Shown here: positions 44,117 through 55,668 of the stretch, in pieces
How the letters are laid out: the number at the start of each line of letters is the position of its first letter
How positions within the stretch are numbered: position 1 is the first letter of the stretch
Origin: Orthonyx spaldingii
Lineage: Eukaryota > Chordata > Aves > Passeriformes > Orthonychidae
Direction: 5' to 3'
Assembly: GCA_013397795.1 (NCBI GenBank)
Contig: VZTJ01000636.1
Coordinates: 1 to 64,000 of the forward strand
Length of the DNA: 64,000 nucleotides
Made by a program: the position numbers and the translations under genes
The notes under the pieces: model-generated
The model's database searches: none
Seen by the model: the letters and a program-made list of their open reading frames with translations, nothing else
Told to the model about the DNA's origin: nothing

Positions 44117-47100
44117 TCATTCGATATCCACCAGCTCCACTTCAAAGAACAGTTTTGCATTGGGTGGAATCCTGGTGGCAGATGTTAAGGAAGCTGAAAG
44201 GAAACAGCCCCTGCAGTGACCCCTCCCTGGGCAGGGAGCCACAGCTGCTCCCCAGCCTCTCCTGTGTCCCTGGGGTGTCCCTGACCTGCTGGACACCCGG
44301 ATCCAGCAGGGAGCCACAGCTGCTCCCCAGCCTCTCCTGTGTCCCTGGGGTGTCCCTGACCTGCTGGACACCCGGATCCAGCAGGGAGCCACAGCTGCTC
44401 CCCAGCCTCTCCTGTGTCCCTGGGGTGTCCCTGACCTGCTGGACACCCGGATCCAGCAGGGAGCCACAGCTGCTGCTCAGCAGGAGCTGTCAGGAGACAC
44501 GGGGCAGCTCCATGGATGCACCTTCAGTAGCTCTCCCTGCTCCTCATTGCCCTGAGCTGCCCCAGCCCTGGCTGCAGGTTTGGGCAGTAGCTGGGGAGGT
44601 TACTCTGTCCCGCTGTCCCAGAGGAGAAGTGTCCAGGCAGCCCTTGAGATCACAGGAGAACAGTCCCTTCCCCTCCTCCAGAGGTGTTGGAGAAAAAAAC
44701 AGGGCTGCAGCAAACCCTGCAGGATCACCCCTCCACCCCCCCACTTGAGCTGTATCCCAGAACCAAATGTAACTCTGTCCCCACAGCTGCAGTGGGTAAC
44801 TCCCCTCCTGTCTCCCTACACTGCTCAGGATCCCCACCAGGCAGAAGCACCTGGAATAAAAATGCAGGTGGAAAACAGCAGCAGGTTCCCCCTGCATGAG
44901 TTTTTCTCCAAAAGAAAAGGGCAGTTGCACTCCCCAGGCAGTGCCCTGGATTCCCTGGGTGGGAATATCCTGAGCCTGCTGTGAGTACCAGGTGAACCCC
45001 TCTGTTCTACCCCTGCCCAGGAAGTGCCTCCTTGCCCCAGCAGTGCCAGGCTCCCTGAGCAGTCAGAGCTCACAGAAGGATACTTGGCCTCGGGCTGCCC
45101 CTTCTTGCCATAGCCCCACTCGGGCTCGATCTCCAGCTGGGCCTTCTCTCCTTTGCTCATGGTCAGCAGGGCCTCATCCCACTGCAACGACAAAGAGCAG
45201 CTCAGCAGCCACGGGGCAGGGACAGCAGCCCTGCACTCCCAGCTTTTCCAGGCTCCCAGGAACACCCACCCACCCCAGGGCATCCTGCCCAGCACTGGGG
45301 AGCCCTGCAGGCTGTGGAGCTTCCCTGCTCACACCAGTCCACAGTGCAGAGCCTGGGATGACACCAGGGAGGCAATGGGAACACAATGCCTGATTCCAGT
45401 CCCTCCCTCAGCATTCTCTTTCCAGCAGTCCAGGAGTCTGCAGGTGTTGGTGCTGTGTCCCCATTGAGGGAAGACTCTGGCACCCACAATAAACACAGGG
45501 ATAAACCTGGGCCACTGCTGCTCCTGCCCATGGGCACAGCCCCTTCCCAGCTCCAATCCTGTCCCATATGAGGGACTTTCTCCTGCTCAGCCTGGAGCAA
45601 AGGAGGCTCAGGGGGCCCTTGTGGCTCTGCACAACTCCCTGACAGGAGGGGACAGCCGGGGGGGGGTCGGGCTCTGCTCCCAGGGCACAGGGACAGGAGG
45701 AGAGGGAACGGCCTCAGGCTGGGCCAGGGGAGGGCCAGGCTGGACATCAGCAGGAATTTCCCCATGGAAAGGGTGCTCAGGCCTGCCTGGCACAGAGTAA
45801 AGCCCAGGGAATGCAAACAGGGATGGATGGAGCCCCGGGATCCCGACAGCCTCGGCTGCTGTGAGGGACCGAGAGGAGCCTGAGGCTGGGCTGGTCCCAG
45901 GGAACAGAGCTTGATTTCCATGCACTGCCTAACGAGGGAATCACTCTGAGGACCAACGTTCCATCCTCCCAAGGCAATCTCTTGCAATTTCCCTCCACGA
46001 GAAACAGAACAGCCCAAAAACTGCACCCCAGTCATAAATCACAGAATGAAACTCCCCAGGGACTCTGGGGGAGCCCTGAATGCTTCACTTACACCTCGGA
46101 TCACTTTTCCTACGCCAACTTTGAAACTCAAGGGCTTGGCTGCTTTTTTCTTCTTTGAACCTGGAAAACAGTTTTATGTTCATTTGCTTCAACATCACAC
46201 CAGCACACTCTACACTTCTGGGTAAAACTGCCATTACAATCATGCTTTATACAAGTATCTGTTCCTATAATATTATTTTTAGCCCAATATCAGATTTTCA
46301 GGGGAAATATCAGCACTGTGCACTAAAAACTTGATTAAATGTTCAAGCTGCACCAAAGCATCTTTCAAACCCCAAAGACTCATTCCTGAATTACTCGAGT
46401 TGACTGTACAAGTCATGGACGTATTAAGGAACCAAAAGAAGTCACCAGGAAACACACAAGCATGAGGGATTACAGACAGTACTCCAGTGGCTCTGGAATG
46501 CTGGTCCTGAGTGTGGGACATCACTGCTGGGAAAGCCTTTCCAGTATTGCACCATTTCATACCCCCAAACCCTCTGATCTGTCACAAAACCACCAGCAGG
46601 GAATATTGTACACTGGAGTACTCAAATCCCTCTCATTCTAGTGCCTCCATATTTAAAGATTTACCAGAAGGGCCCCAAGATGTGTTTGTTTAGACAAATT
46701 CAGGACACTGCTGGTGCCAGAGCTCTGTAGGAACCCTCTCCCCTCAGCTCCAGCCCGGACTGACTCCCTGCATTCCACATTCCCCAGGCCTGGAATGCCA
46801 GAAGCCAGGACTGGCAGGATGCAGCCGTGTCACTTGACACCAGCCAGTCCTAAAATACTGCCCTGTGCTACCTCATGGAAAATCAGGATCCGGGAGCTGC
46901 AGGACACCCGGCAGCTCAACAGCACCATGATAAAGCTGTTTGTCAGGAACCCCCTAGACACGCCTTCCAGAGGCAAACCCCTGCCCACATTCGCTGGAGG
47001 AGCCCAGGTAATTCCCTCTAGGAGCATTTGCAACCAACCCAAACAGCTTATCTGTACATCTGTATATCCACAGCCTTACTTGATTGAATATTGGTATCGA

Positions 47101-48215
47101 AGACTGTCCCATCCTGCAGCTTTCCCGTGTACCAGCAGTGGACAGTGTCTCCTTTCTTCGGGAAGTTGGTTTTATCACCCTTCTTCAAAATGGATTTTGT
47201 GTACTTTGGTGGCCCCTTATAAAAGGATGGTTATGACTGGTGGGTTAAATAGCCTCAGATACATTCAAGATTGAACAACCACTGAGTTTAAGGCATCAAA
47301 GAAGACACTCTGTTAGTGAATGCTGTGTTCATGTTACTGCAGGGCTGCAACATTTGGGGAAAACGCAGCAGATTATGGTTAACGTGGGGTACAAACACCA
47401 GACTTCTTGCTGTAACCGCGTTTTTGAAGACTTAGGATCACAGAATATCCTGAGCTGGGAGGGACTCAGAGGATCATCCAGTCCAGCCCCTGTCCCTGCC
47501 CAGACCCCCAACACTCCCCCCTGTGCATCCCTGGCAGCGCTGTCCAAACGCTCCTGGAGCTCTGGCAGCCTCGGGGCCGGGACCATTCCCTGGGGAGCCT
47601 GGGCAGTGCCCAGCACCCTCTGGGGAAGAGCCTTTCCTGAGATCGCCCCTAGCCCTCACCCCGAGACAGGTGACCGGGATAATTTGGTTTTCCACGCGGA
47701 GAACGCGAGGTGAGGGCATCACACAAACCTCCTCCACAGGCTCCTCAGCTTTCACCGCCTTCCCCTTGGCCTCCTCCGCCTTGGCCGGCTTCGCCTTCTC
47801 CGCCGCCTTCTCGGCGCCGTCCGTGCCCTTGAAGCGCTGCGAGGGGAAGGATGAGGAGCCGCATCCATCAGCCCAGCCCTGCCCGACCCCGGCTCCGTGC
47901 CCTGCCCTCACCTGCGTGTGGAAGAGCTGCGTGTAAGCCGCGATCAGCTGCTCCTTGTTCGCCGTCTTGGCCACGTTCTTCACCTGCCCCAGCAGCTTGT
48001 GCTCCGCCAGGAACTGCGGGACACGCGCGTGAGACGTCGGGGGGAAATAAAACCGACAAACCTCCCCCTCGCGGCTCCGAATGCTTTATTATCCGCGCCA
48101 TTACCGCCTGCGCCGCGTGCTCCTGCAGGAATTTGATGATCTCCTTCTTGGCCAGCGCCTCGCTCCGCAGCTCCTCGGCGCTCCAGGGCTGCGCCGGGCC
48201 CGCGGCCGCCGCCAT
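44117..48215 (-). CDS. FKBP3: FKBP3 (FKBP25, nuclear FK506-binding peptidyl-prolyl isomerase), complete CDS
   Basis: Peptidyl-prolyl cis-trans isomerase of the FKBP family; family members of this type are nuclear, nucleic-acid-associated and bind rapamycin/FK506. Exons on the minus strand: 48215-48105, 48013-47912, 47836-47729, 47215-47080, 46160-46093, 45181-45084, 44171-44117. The total is 678 nt, or 225 residues plus TGA (human 224). Residues 1-71 form the N-terminal helical BTHB domain (IIKFLQEH, NVAKTANKEQL). Residues 72-107 are an Ala/Lys/Glu linker. The C-terminal FKBP domain contains VHCWYTGKLQDGTVFDTN, a basic KKKK loop, GVGKVIRGWDEALLTMSKGE and the final FFEVELVDIE. All seven exons join in phase. 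The donor after 47729 (GTTTGT) is weak. The gene converges on PRPF39 and is divergent from FANCM. Confidence 0.96.
44232..44480. repeat. 75-bp tandem repeat, just over 3 copies
   Basis: CAGGGAGCCACAGCTGCT starts at 44232, 44307, 44382 and 44457, with nearly identical units. It lies in the FKBP3 intron about 60 bases upstream (minus sense) of the last exon. Confidence 0.93.
45578..45790 (+). mobile_element. CR1 LINE fragment (third subfamily)
   Basis: From ctcagcctggagcaaaggag to gaaagggtgctcaggcctg in an FKBP3 intron; the 3' tail is missing. Confidence 0.75.
47432..47640 (-). mobile_element. CR1 LINE 3' fragment (second subfamily)
   Basis: Antisense copy starting ATCACAGAATATCCTGAGCT, ending about 90 bases downstream (minus sense) of FKBP3 exon 3. 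Confidence 0.8.
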
Positions 48216-48564
48216 CTTCGCCCGCCNNNNNNNNNNNNNNNNNNNNNNNNNNNNNNNNNNNNNNNNNNNNNNNNNNNNNNNNNNNNNNNNNNNNNNNNNN
48301 NNNNNNNNNNNNNNNNNNNNNNNNNNNNNNNNNNNNNNNNNNNNNNNNNNNNNNNNNNNNNNNNNNNNNNNNNNNNNNNNNNNNNNNNNNNNNNNNNNNN
48401 NNNNNNNNNNNNNNNNNNNNNNNNNNNNNNNNNNNNNNNNNNNNNNNNNNNNNNNNNNNNNNNNNNNNNNNNNNNNNNNNNNNNNNNNNNNNNNNNNNNN
48501 NNNNNNNNNNNNNNNNNNNNNNNNNNNNNNNNNNNNNNNNNNNNNNNNNNNNNNNNNNNNNNNN
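48216..48564. promoter_or_regulatory. Probable bidirectional FKBP3-FANCM promoter, mostly lost in an assembly gap
   Basis: The FKBP3 ATG is at 48215 on the minus strand and FANCM coding sequence is already open at 48565 on the plus strand. Only 11 known bases plus 338 N (48227-48564) separate them. Flanks are extremely GC-rich, as in a CpG-island promoter. The FANCM start codon and both transcription starts must be inside or next to the gap. Confidence 0.6.
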
Positions 48565-51484
48565 AGCTCTGGCGGGAGCCCGGCGGCGCGGCCGGGGACA
48601 GCGATGACGACCTGCTGCTGGCAGCCGCGGCCGCCGCCGACCCCGGCCCGGCGCAGGGCTTCAGCGAGGCGGCGGGCTCCATCTGGATCTACCCCACCAA
48701 CCTGCCCGTGCGGCCCTACCAGGAGCGCATGGCCGGGGCCGCGCTGCTGGCCAACACCCTGGTGTGCCTGCCCACCGGGCTGGGCAAGACCTTCGTGGCC
48801 GCCGTGGTCATGTACAACTTCTACCGCTGGTTCCCCTCGGGGAAGGTGCTGTTCCTCGCCCCCACCAAGCCGCTGGTGGCGCAGCAGATGGAGGCGTGCG
48901 GCCGCGTCATGGGCATCCCGGCCCGGGACATGGCCGAGATGACAGGTACGGGCTGCTGCAGGGCGGGGAAGCCGCAGCAGGGGAAGGTGCGGCGTGAGGG
49001 CTGCTGGAAGGGCGGGCTGTTGGTGTGGCAGCAGTTAAAGCCCCGGGTCACCTGTGTAAAGGGTGAAGCGCTGGGGTGCAGCCCTGTGGCCACGGCCTGC
49101 GGGTGTCTGCGCACACGGTGTGCTCTGCGTGATGCTTGAGCCAAAGAATAATGGCTCTTTTTATCCTTTCTCTAGTTTTCCTCCTTCTTCTCGTCACTTT
49201 CCTCGTCACTTTCCTTGTCACTTTCCTCCTCTTCCCTGTTTATAAAGTTTTCGCAGACCTCCTGAGCTGCAGTTTGTTACTCTCTGAAGCAATGGCCTTA
49301 ATGACTGAACCCATAACCTGGTTTTAGGCCCAGACTTTCCCCAGAGGTGTTTTAAATTACGTTTAGGGCACTGGGCAGCTACGAGGCATCTTGAGCTTCC
49401 CAGCCTTGATTACTATGGTTCTGGATTTAACTTTTTTAATGCAAAAAACTCTTCCTAGTCATTGTATTCAGTGAGGGTGGGCAGGGAGGGCACAGGGTGC
49501 CCAGAGCAGCTGTGGCTGCCCCTGGATCCCTGGCAGTGCCCAAGGCCAGGTTGGACACTGGGGCTTGGAGCAGCCTGGGACAGTGGGAGGTGTCCCTGCC
49601 ATGGCAGGGGTGGCACTGGGTGGGATTTAAGGCTCCTTCCAACCCAAACCTTTCCGTGATTTTCTGTGTCTGCCAGCCCCGTCACTCTCAGATCATGGGC
49701 CATACCTTGCTCTCAGCAGAACAGTTTTCTAATGTAATTTCTTTAATTTCCAGGAGGCACCCAGGCTCTGGGCCGGCGGGAGCTGTGGAACACCAAGAGG
49801 GTCTTTTTCCTCACACCTCAGATAATGGTCAATGACCTCTCTCGTGGGACCTGTCCCGCTGTGGAGATCAAATGTTTGGTTATTGATGAAGCCCACAAAG
49901 CCCTTGGCAATCATGCCTACTGCCAGGTAGGGCTGGAGCCGCCCCACACTCCTCTCCCAGTTACATCAAGTGTCCCTGTTACTGCTGTGGAAAGATTGTC
50001 CTTGAGGTCATTAACTTTGTTTCAAAGAGATCCAACACTCCTGTGTGTTGTCATTGCCTTGTTTATTAGTAATACCTGTAAGGTATTATTTTAATGCCTG
50101 AATTAAATTGTAATTTTGGTTTAAAATTATTTTTGGCAGGGCAATTAAAAAAAAAAACCTCTAAGTTTTTTTGTAAGGCTCTTTAACAGATTAATAGCAG
50201 TTTAAGATTTCTTTTAATGGTTGGGGTTTGTATTGATTAGCAAAGAGTTTGTTGCATTATCATGGGTTAATCTCCTCAGAGCAATAGGTGACATAAGAAG
50301 TTACTTTGATACACTGGAGGAATTTAGTGGATCTTTGTGGAGTTCACATTTCATGGGATTAATCATCCATGATTTACTTCTTTTAGAGTTGTTCTTCAGA
50401 TTAATTTCTGGGAGCTTGCCTGAGTTAGTGGGCTGTCAATACTTTTGTTAAATCAACTGAGAAATCATTTCATAATTTACCAGGGTTGTTCTTGGTACAT
50501 TTCCAGGATGCCCCACCCCTGGCAGTGTCCAAAGCCAGGTTGGACATTGGGGCTGGGAGCAGCCTGGGACAGTGGGAGGTGTCTCTGCCATGGCAGGGGT
50601 GGGAATGGATGGGATTTAATGTCCCTTCCCACCCAAACCAGTCTGGGATTCAAAATTTTTAGAGTGTTTTGTTAAGCCTTTCCTACTTAGTGGGTATTTT
50701 CATTGATGTAGTTTGTACAAACAAATAATCTCCTTTGAGGGTATTAATGACACTTTCCTGTTCTTAGGTTGTGAGGGAGCTGAGCAAATACAGCAACCAG
50801 TTCCGGGTGCTGGCCCTGAGTGCCACCCCAGGCAGTGACACCAAGGTGAGCCAGAGCTACTTGAGGGGTATCAATAATCAGGGTTGAGTGGAAGCTCTGT
50901 TCTTCTGCCTGAAGCCTCTGCAGGGTCCTGAAGTCTGTCAGAGTTCCACGTCAAGGCTGAATCTCTTTACAATCCATTACTTGTTGGTGTTGTTCATGCT
51001 ATAAACCAAATATTGTTTATTTGTAAGGGTGGGCAGGCCCTGGCACAGGGTGCCCAGAGCAGCTGTGGCTGCCCCTGGATCCCTGGCAGTGCCCAAGGCC
51101 AGGTTGGACATTGGGGCTGGGAGCAGCCTGGGACACTGGGAGGTGTCCCTGCCATGGCAGGGGTGGCACTGGATGGGATTTGAGGTCCCTTCCAACCCAA
51201 ACCATTCTGGGATTCTATTTCCTTATTTTTCTTTCCTCTTTCATCCTGGTTAGTGGGTGCCTTTTCTCTACACTTTTATTTTAAAGACTGCAATAGTTAC
51301 TTTGTTTTTGTGGCTTCTCCGCCAGGCTGTGCAACAAGTTATCTCCAACTTGCTGATTGCTCAGATAGAGATGTGTGCTGAAGATTCTCCAGAAATTCAG
51401 CCTTATTCTCATGAGAGGCAGGTGGAAAAAATTGTAGTTCCACTTGGGGAAGAACTGGTGGAAATTCAGAACACTTACATCAAG
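48565..51484 (+). CDS. FANCM: FANCM (Fanconi anaemia group M DNA translocase), 5' exons only
   Basis: DEAH-type superfamily 2 translocase that remodels replication forks and recruits the Fanconi core complex (family knowledge). Exons: 48565-48945 (5' end lost in the gap), 49754-49926, 50768-50845, 51326-51484, all joining in phase. Visible motifs: IWIYPTN before the helicase core; Walker A PTGLGKT at 48771-48791; LAPTKPLV; DEAH at 49885-49896; SAT at 50819-50827. The fourth exon ends at a good donor (AAG|GTGAGT) after residues matching PLGEELVEIQNTYIK. The full human protein exceeds 2000 residues, so most of the gene, including the second helicase lobe, is missing. I found no continuation in the remaining 12.5 kb of the window. 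Confidence 0.93.
49187..49236. repeat. 12-bp pyrimidine-rich repeat
   Basis: GTCACTTTCCTC-type units are repeated about four times in the first FANCM intron. Confidence 0.7.
49470..49665 (+). mobile_element. CR1 LINE 3' fragment
   Basis: Near-consensus copy from gggtgggcagggagggcaca to CCTTCCAACCCAAACCTTTC. Confidence 0.82.
50500..50655 (+). mobile_element. CR1 LINE 3' fragment
   Basis: From ggatgccccacccctggcag to a CCCACCCAAACCAGTCTGGG tail. Confidence 0.8.
51025..51215 (+). mobile_element. CR1 LINE 3' fragment
   Basis: Near-consensus copy ending CCTTCCAACCCAAACCATTC and TGGGATTC, about 110 bases before the FANCM exon at 51326. Confidence 0.82.
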
Positions 51485-54400
51485 GTGAGTGGCTGCATTT
51501 CCTTTTTGGTCAGTGGCCAGTGACAGTAAATATTTTATCATCTCTGTCTAGGCTTGCAGTGGTTTATAAAGGCAACACTTTCCTTTGTAATTAACTCTGA
51601 TTATAGGGTAAACATGGTTTCAACTCCAGCAGCTGCAGTTTCACTCTGCACCAATGACACTTTTACCTGGCAGTAACTTGAAAAGCTCAGGTCTTGCAGT
51701 TGAATTTGTCCCCTCACCCACTTTCAGGAGTCTTTGCAAAACTGACGCCAGAGCTAAACTGAGGTTTCTGCATTTGGCTGGATTCAGTAGTGTTAAGGTG
51801 TTGACAATGCCTTAAGGAATCTGTGTGTGGACTGGAACATTTTCTCTGATTAAGAATCTTCTTTAGAGCTTTAAGTCATCTCTGAGTGTAATTGGTTCTC
51901 CTGCATTTTTTTTTAAAAATGGTTTGCTTTGGACATATTTCTTTTTCTGATGATGGTGATGATGAGATCCTTTTCTTTTTACCAATATGTAATGTCCATA
52001 TCTAGGGGAGATTTTGGGAGAACTGTTTGTCAGTCAGTGGTGACTTAATGGTCTGTGTCCTTGCAGTAAGGTACTGGTAGACAAGAGATGTTACGTGAAA
52101 TACCTCTTTGAAAAGTTCCAGATATCTGCCCCTTGTTTGGGGAGAGGCATAAAAAATTAGGATTAAGTTATATATCAGTCTGTTGTCCTCAGAGCAAGTT
52201 TTGGTTAAAGCTGATTGATTTTGGTGTAGTTTTGTGAAGAACCCTGGAAGGCAAACTTGTGAGTGCATCAGCTTTTTTCAACCCAGTGACCTGAGAGTGT
52301 GTTCAAATGAGGAACTTCCACTGATAAAGAGAAACCTTAAAGCAGTTCTGCATCACTGCAGGTGCCTCTGAACGCTCTGTTGAGTGCAGGGCTTTGTTTT
52401 GGGGGGGTTTCACTTGGGATTTAAGCTGCTTTGAGCACCTTGGTTTGGCTCCCCCAGCCTTGCCTGGACTGGCACTGTGGCTGCAGAGTTTCTGTTTCCT
52501 CTCTCTGATCTGGTATTTGCATCTGAATTGCTGCTGCTTTACTGGAGAACACAACTTCTAGTAACACACAGGGGTGAGGGGATGGTTGCAGCCTGTGCCA
52601 AGGCCAGGCCTCAGCTCTGGAGGCCTCACCTTTGGGGAATTGGCTCCTGGACCTCAGGTTCTGGGTCCTGAAGTGACTTTTTCAAATGTGGGGCTTAAGT
52701 GGCTCTGGTACAATCAGAGCAGCATCCAAAGGCAGGAGAGCAAAAGCAGCTGTGTGTGCTCCAAGAACGAGAGCCAGGTGTCCTGTGCACAATGAAATCA
52801 TCTCTTTAATTGTGACAGACAGTAGCAGTAAACAAGACAACATTTCAGTGTGAACCAAGGACAGTGTGAAACAGCACAGCTCAGCAATGCCAGAGGAACT
52901 CTGAGATGTCTTTACATACAACAAGCAAGGCCCTGAGTATCACAATAGCTGGAATAAACTTTTTAGGCACTAACTCGTGTTTGGAAAATACACAGTATGC
53001 AGGACACCACTTATCTGTTAAGGCTACATCATTTAATCTTCCAAAATTAGGGGTGAATGCTGTTTTATTGTCTCCTTTCATGAGTGGAAACCTAATAACT
53101 TCACATTAAAACTGAAAATCCATGAGTGGCTCCCAAAGTAGAGCCATGGCTGGATAACAAAATACCTGTTCTAGGTATTGTTCACGCTTGACGTGGTGTT
53201 TTCAAATCTGAGCAATTTTAGTGATGTTTGCTTGGCATTCACTGGTGTAACAACTAAATAAACTGTGTTGTGTGGCAGCTGAACACTGGAATTGTTGCTC
53301 CCTGTGCTCGTCAGGGCCAGTGACAGCTGTTGGTACCAAGCCATAAAGTGTATCTTCAAACTGGAGCTGAAGTAGGTTTCTTTCTCAGCAGCAGAAGCCA
53401 TCTAACAGAGGTCAGAATAAATAAATACTATCTTGGAATTCACAGCCTGACATAAACAGCAGGGAATGAATGCTGGGCTGCAGTGGGAGATCAGCACACT
53501 CAGATAAATCTGCTCGTGGTTCAGGGATGTTTCCAGAATGTCACGGAGGGGTGGGGCTGCCCAGGGACAGGGACATCAGACACAGCAGATGCTCTTGCGG
53601 GAGAGGTTTAAAGTGTAAATTATGTACAAAAACTGGGGCTCTGTGGTGAGAGGATTTCGCTGCTTCCAGGAGCTATTCAACATCTGTTGTGCCAAAGCAT
53701 TAAGAGGGTGTCTCTAACTGGCAAAAGCAATCAGATGGCAGAAACTTCTTCAATTTGCCATAAAATCTCGTCAAAGGTGAAAATTACTTGTATTTGCTCT
53801 CGTAAAAATCTAAGGGAAGGTGTGAGAACAAAACTTTTTATTTAATGCCTTCCTGGGCCCTCTATTCAACTTGGTTTTAAAAATATTTGTATTGTTTTTC
53901 TTTAATTAAGAGCTTTTAGTTTAATACTGGCTGGCATTTTTAAATTTTCCTTTTCCCAGGCTGTGACACTCTATTGCATTTTAGTTGGTTTGGGGTTTTT
54001 TCCCCTCCCCATACTCCTGGCTTGTTTGTGTTAAAACTAAGGCTTTTGTGTCTCTTTTTTATTTTCTGTTTCCTTCCCCCTCTCCCTGCTGCTTCCCAAG
54101 GAATCTCCGTGCCCAGCAGGCACCAGGGGGCACCTTGGTCCCACTTAAGCCAGGGCCCTTCTGCTCCTGCAGCTCAGGGAGAGGTTTTGGGTTGAGCACA
54201 GAGCCCTGTGGGACCAGGAGGCTTCAGGTTCTTTCAGAAATCCTCCTCAAATCCATTTTTGGAATTATTTTTTCCCCCTGCTGTGAGTTAGCAGCCGCTG
54301 GCTCTGGTTGCTGGTCTGTGGGTTGTAATTAAAGAGCACAGCAGCTCTGCTGAAACCCTAAATCCTGTAATCAATAAATAGTGCTGGTGATGGACTCAGT

Positions 54401-55668
54401 GAATTTTATATAAAAAGACATTTACTTCTATTAAGAATAAACTCTACCATCATATCAGTAAGGGGAGACATTAGGGAGGGATTTTTTGTTTGCTACCCTG
54501 ATTCTAAAGTGCAGTAGGTGCTCTTGGGCTGTGTGGAACAGTGGGAATGCTGCTCCCAGAGCTTCTGGGGGCTCTGGAATGTGGGAGCTCTGGAGTGAGC
54601 CAGGCTGGCAGCTGAGGGGTTGGCACAGGGGAGAAGGGCAAAACAAACAACAAATTAGATATTAGAAGGAAAAAGCTCTCACAGTGAGGGTGGTCAGGCC
54701 CTGGGACAGGGCCCAGAGGGGCTGTGAGGTCGCTGTCCCCGGGGGTGCTCAGCCCCCGCTGGGTGCCTGGAGCCTGCCCTGCTCTCAGCACAGGTCACTG
54801 CCCCAGGTCACTCCCAGCTGGGGCTTTCGCTGTGAATATCTCTGTCATTCACACCTTAACAGCGTGGGACTGCAGAGGAGTGGCAGAAGGGCTGAACAAT
54901 TCACTCCAGCTCCGTGTTTGAACATCCAGCAAAGCTGGGAGAATGAACTGTTCAGGACAGTGGAGTTACAAATAACCAGTGTCTCCTTAGGAGTGCCAGA
55001 GCCAGCCATGGGATTCCTGGGGGCTGTGATGAAGGTCATCTGTGATTTTGCTGTCCACACCTGAATGAGCAGTAGGACTGTGGTGCCTTTTTGGTCTCCT
55101 CTGCAGGCTCGGGGTGCTTTGGTTGGGCGCTCTCTGGGGTCAGCATTGGGGATCTCTGTCACAGCTCTCAGCATTGGCCTGGTCCTACCCCGTGCTTTCA
55201 TCCCAGTGGGCTAAATCTGGTAGTTCTCTTCAGGAACTGAGACCTGGACATTCTTTCTGTGCCTGTGTGAGGTGGGTTTGGTGTGTCCCACTGAGAGCCC
55301 CAGCGGGGTCTTTGTGCAGCACCAGAGCAGGCCAGGGCTCCAGGCTGTCCCCAGGGACCATCCCGAGCCACAGGCAGGCTAGGGATGCCAATGAGTGGGT
55401 GAGGGGAGAGCTCTCTGCCTCCCTTACCTTGGAAAATAAAAACAGATAAGGTGAACTAACTCTTGAAGTGCTAAAACCCTCTGTTAAATTTGTGTCAAAG
55501 CTGTCAGAGTTGCCACAGGGGTCTGGTGTGTGGGGCGTGAGCTGGGGCTGGGCTGGGCTGGGCTGTGTGTTCCCAGCCCAGCTGAGAGCCCCGTTCTGGC
55601 CTGTGAGGGGAGGGCACCTGGGCTGCCCTGGTCACCTGTGGGCAGAGGCAGCAGCAGCAGCAGGAGGC
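51485..55668. other. Region between the last visible FANCM exon and the SOUL-family gene's last exon
   Basis: It starts as FANCM intron (donor at 51485). No recognisable helicase-lobe-2 exon, RNA gene or strong ORF is seen. The minus-strand part next to 55668 should contain the 3' UTR of the SOUL-family gene, but I could not fix its poly(A) site. A CR1 tail lies at about 54650-54760. Confidence 0.45.
54650..54760 (+). mobile_element. CR1 LINE internal piece
   Basis: Begins with ttagatattagaaggaaaaa, the usual CR1 3' UTR start, and ends before the tail. Confidence 0.55.

Noticed and set aside
44232..44480. Regularly spaced repeats resembling a CRISPR array
   Set aside because: The units are contiguous tandem copies without unique spacers, in a vertebrate intron.
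44155..44748. Plus-strand open frame of 197 codons with a repeating Pro/Ser/Leu peptide
   Set aside because: Produced by the 75-bp repeat (25 codons) in an FKBP3 intron, overlapping the last FKBP3 exon in antisense.
53171..53401. Minus-strand open frame of 76 codons downstream of the SOUL-family gene
   Set aside because: No domain or convincing splice signals; it probably lies in 3' UTR or intergenic sequence.
51485..55668. Search for further FANCM exons
   Set aside because: I looked for the residues expected after the fourth exon and found no matching open segment with splice sites.
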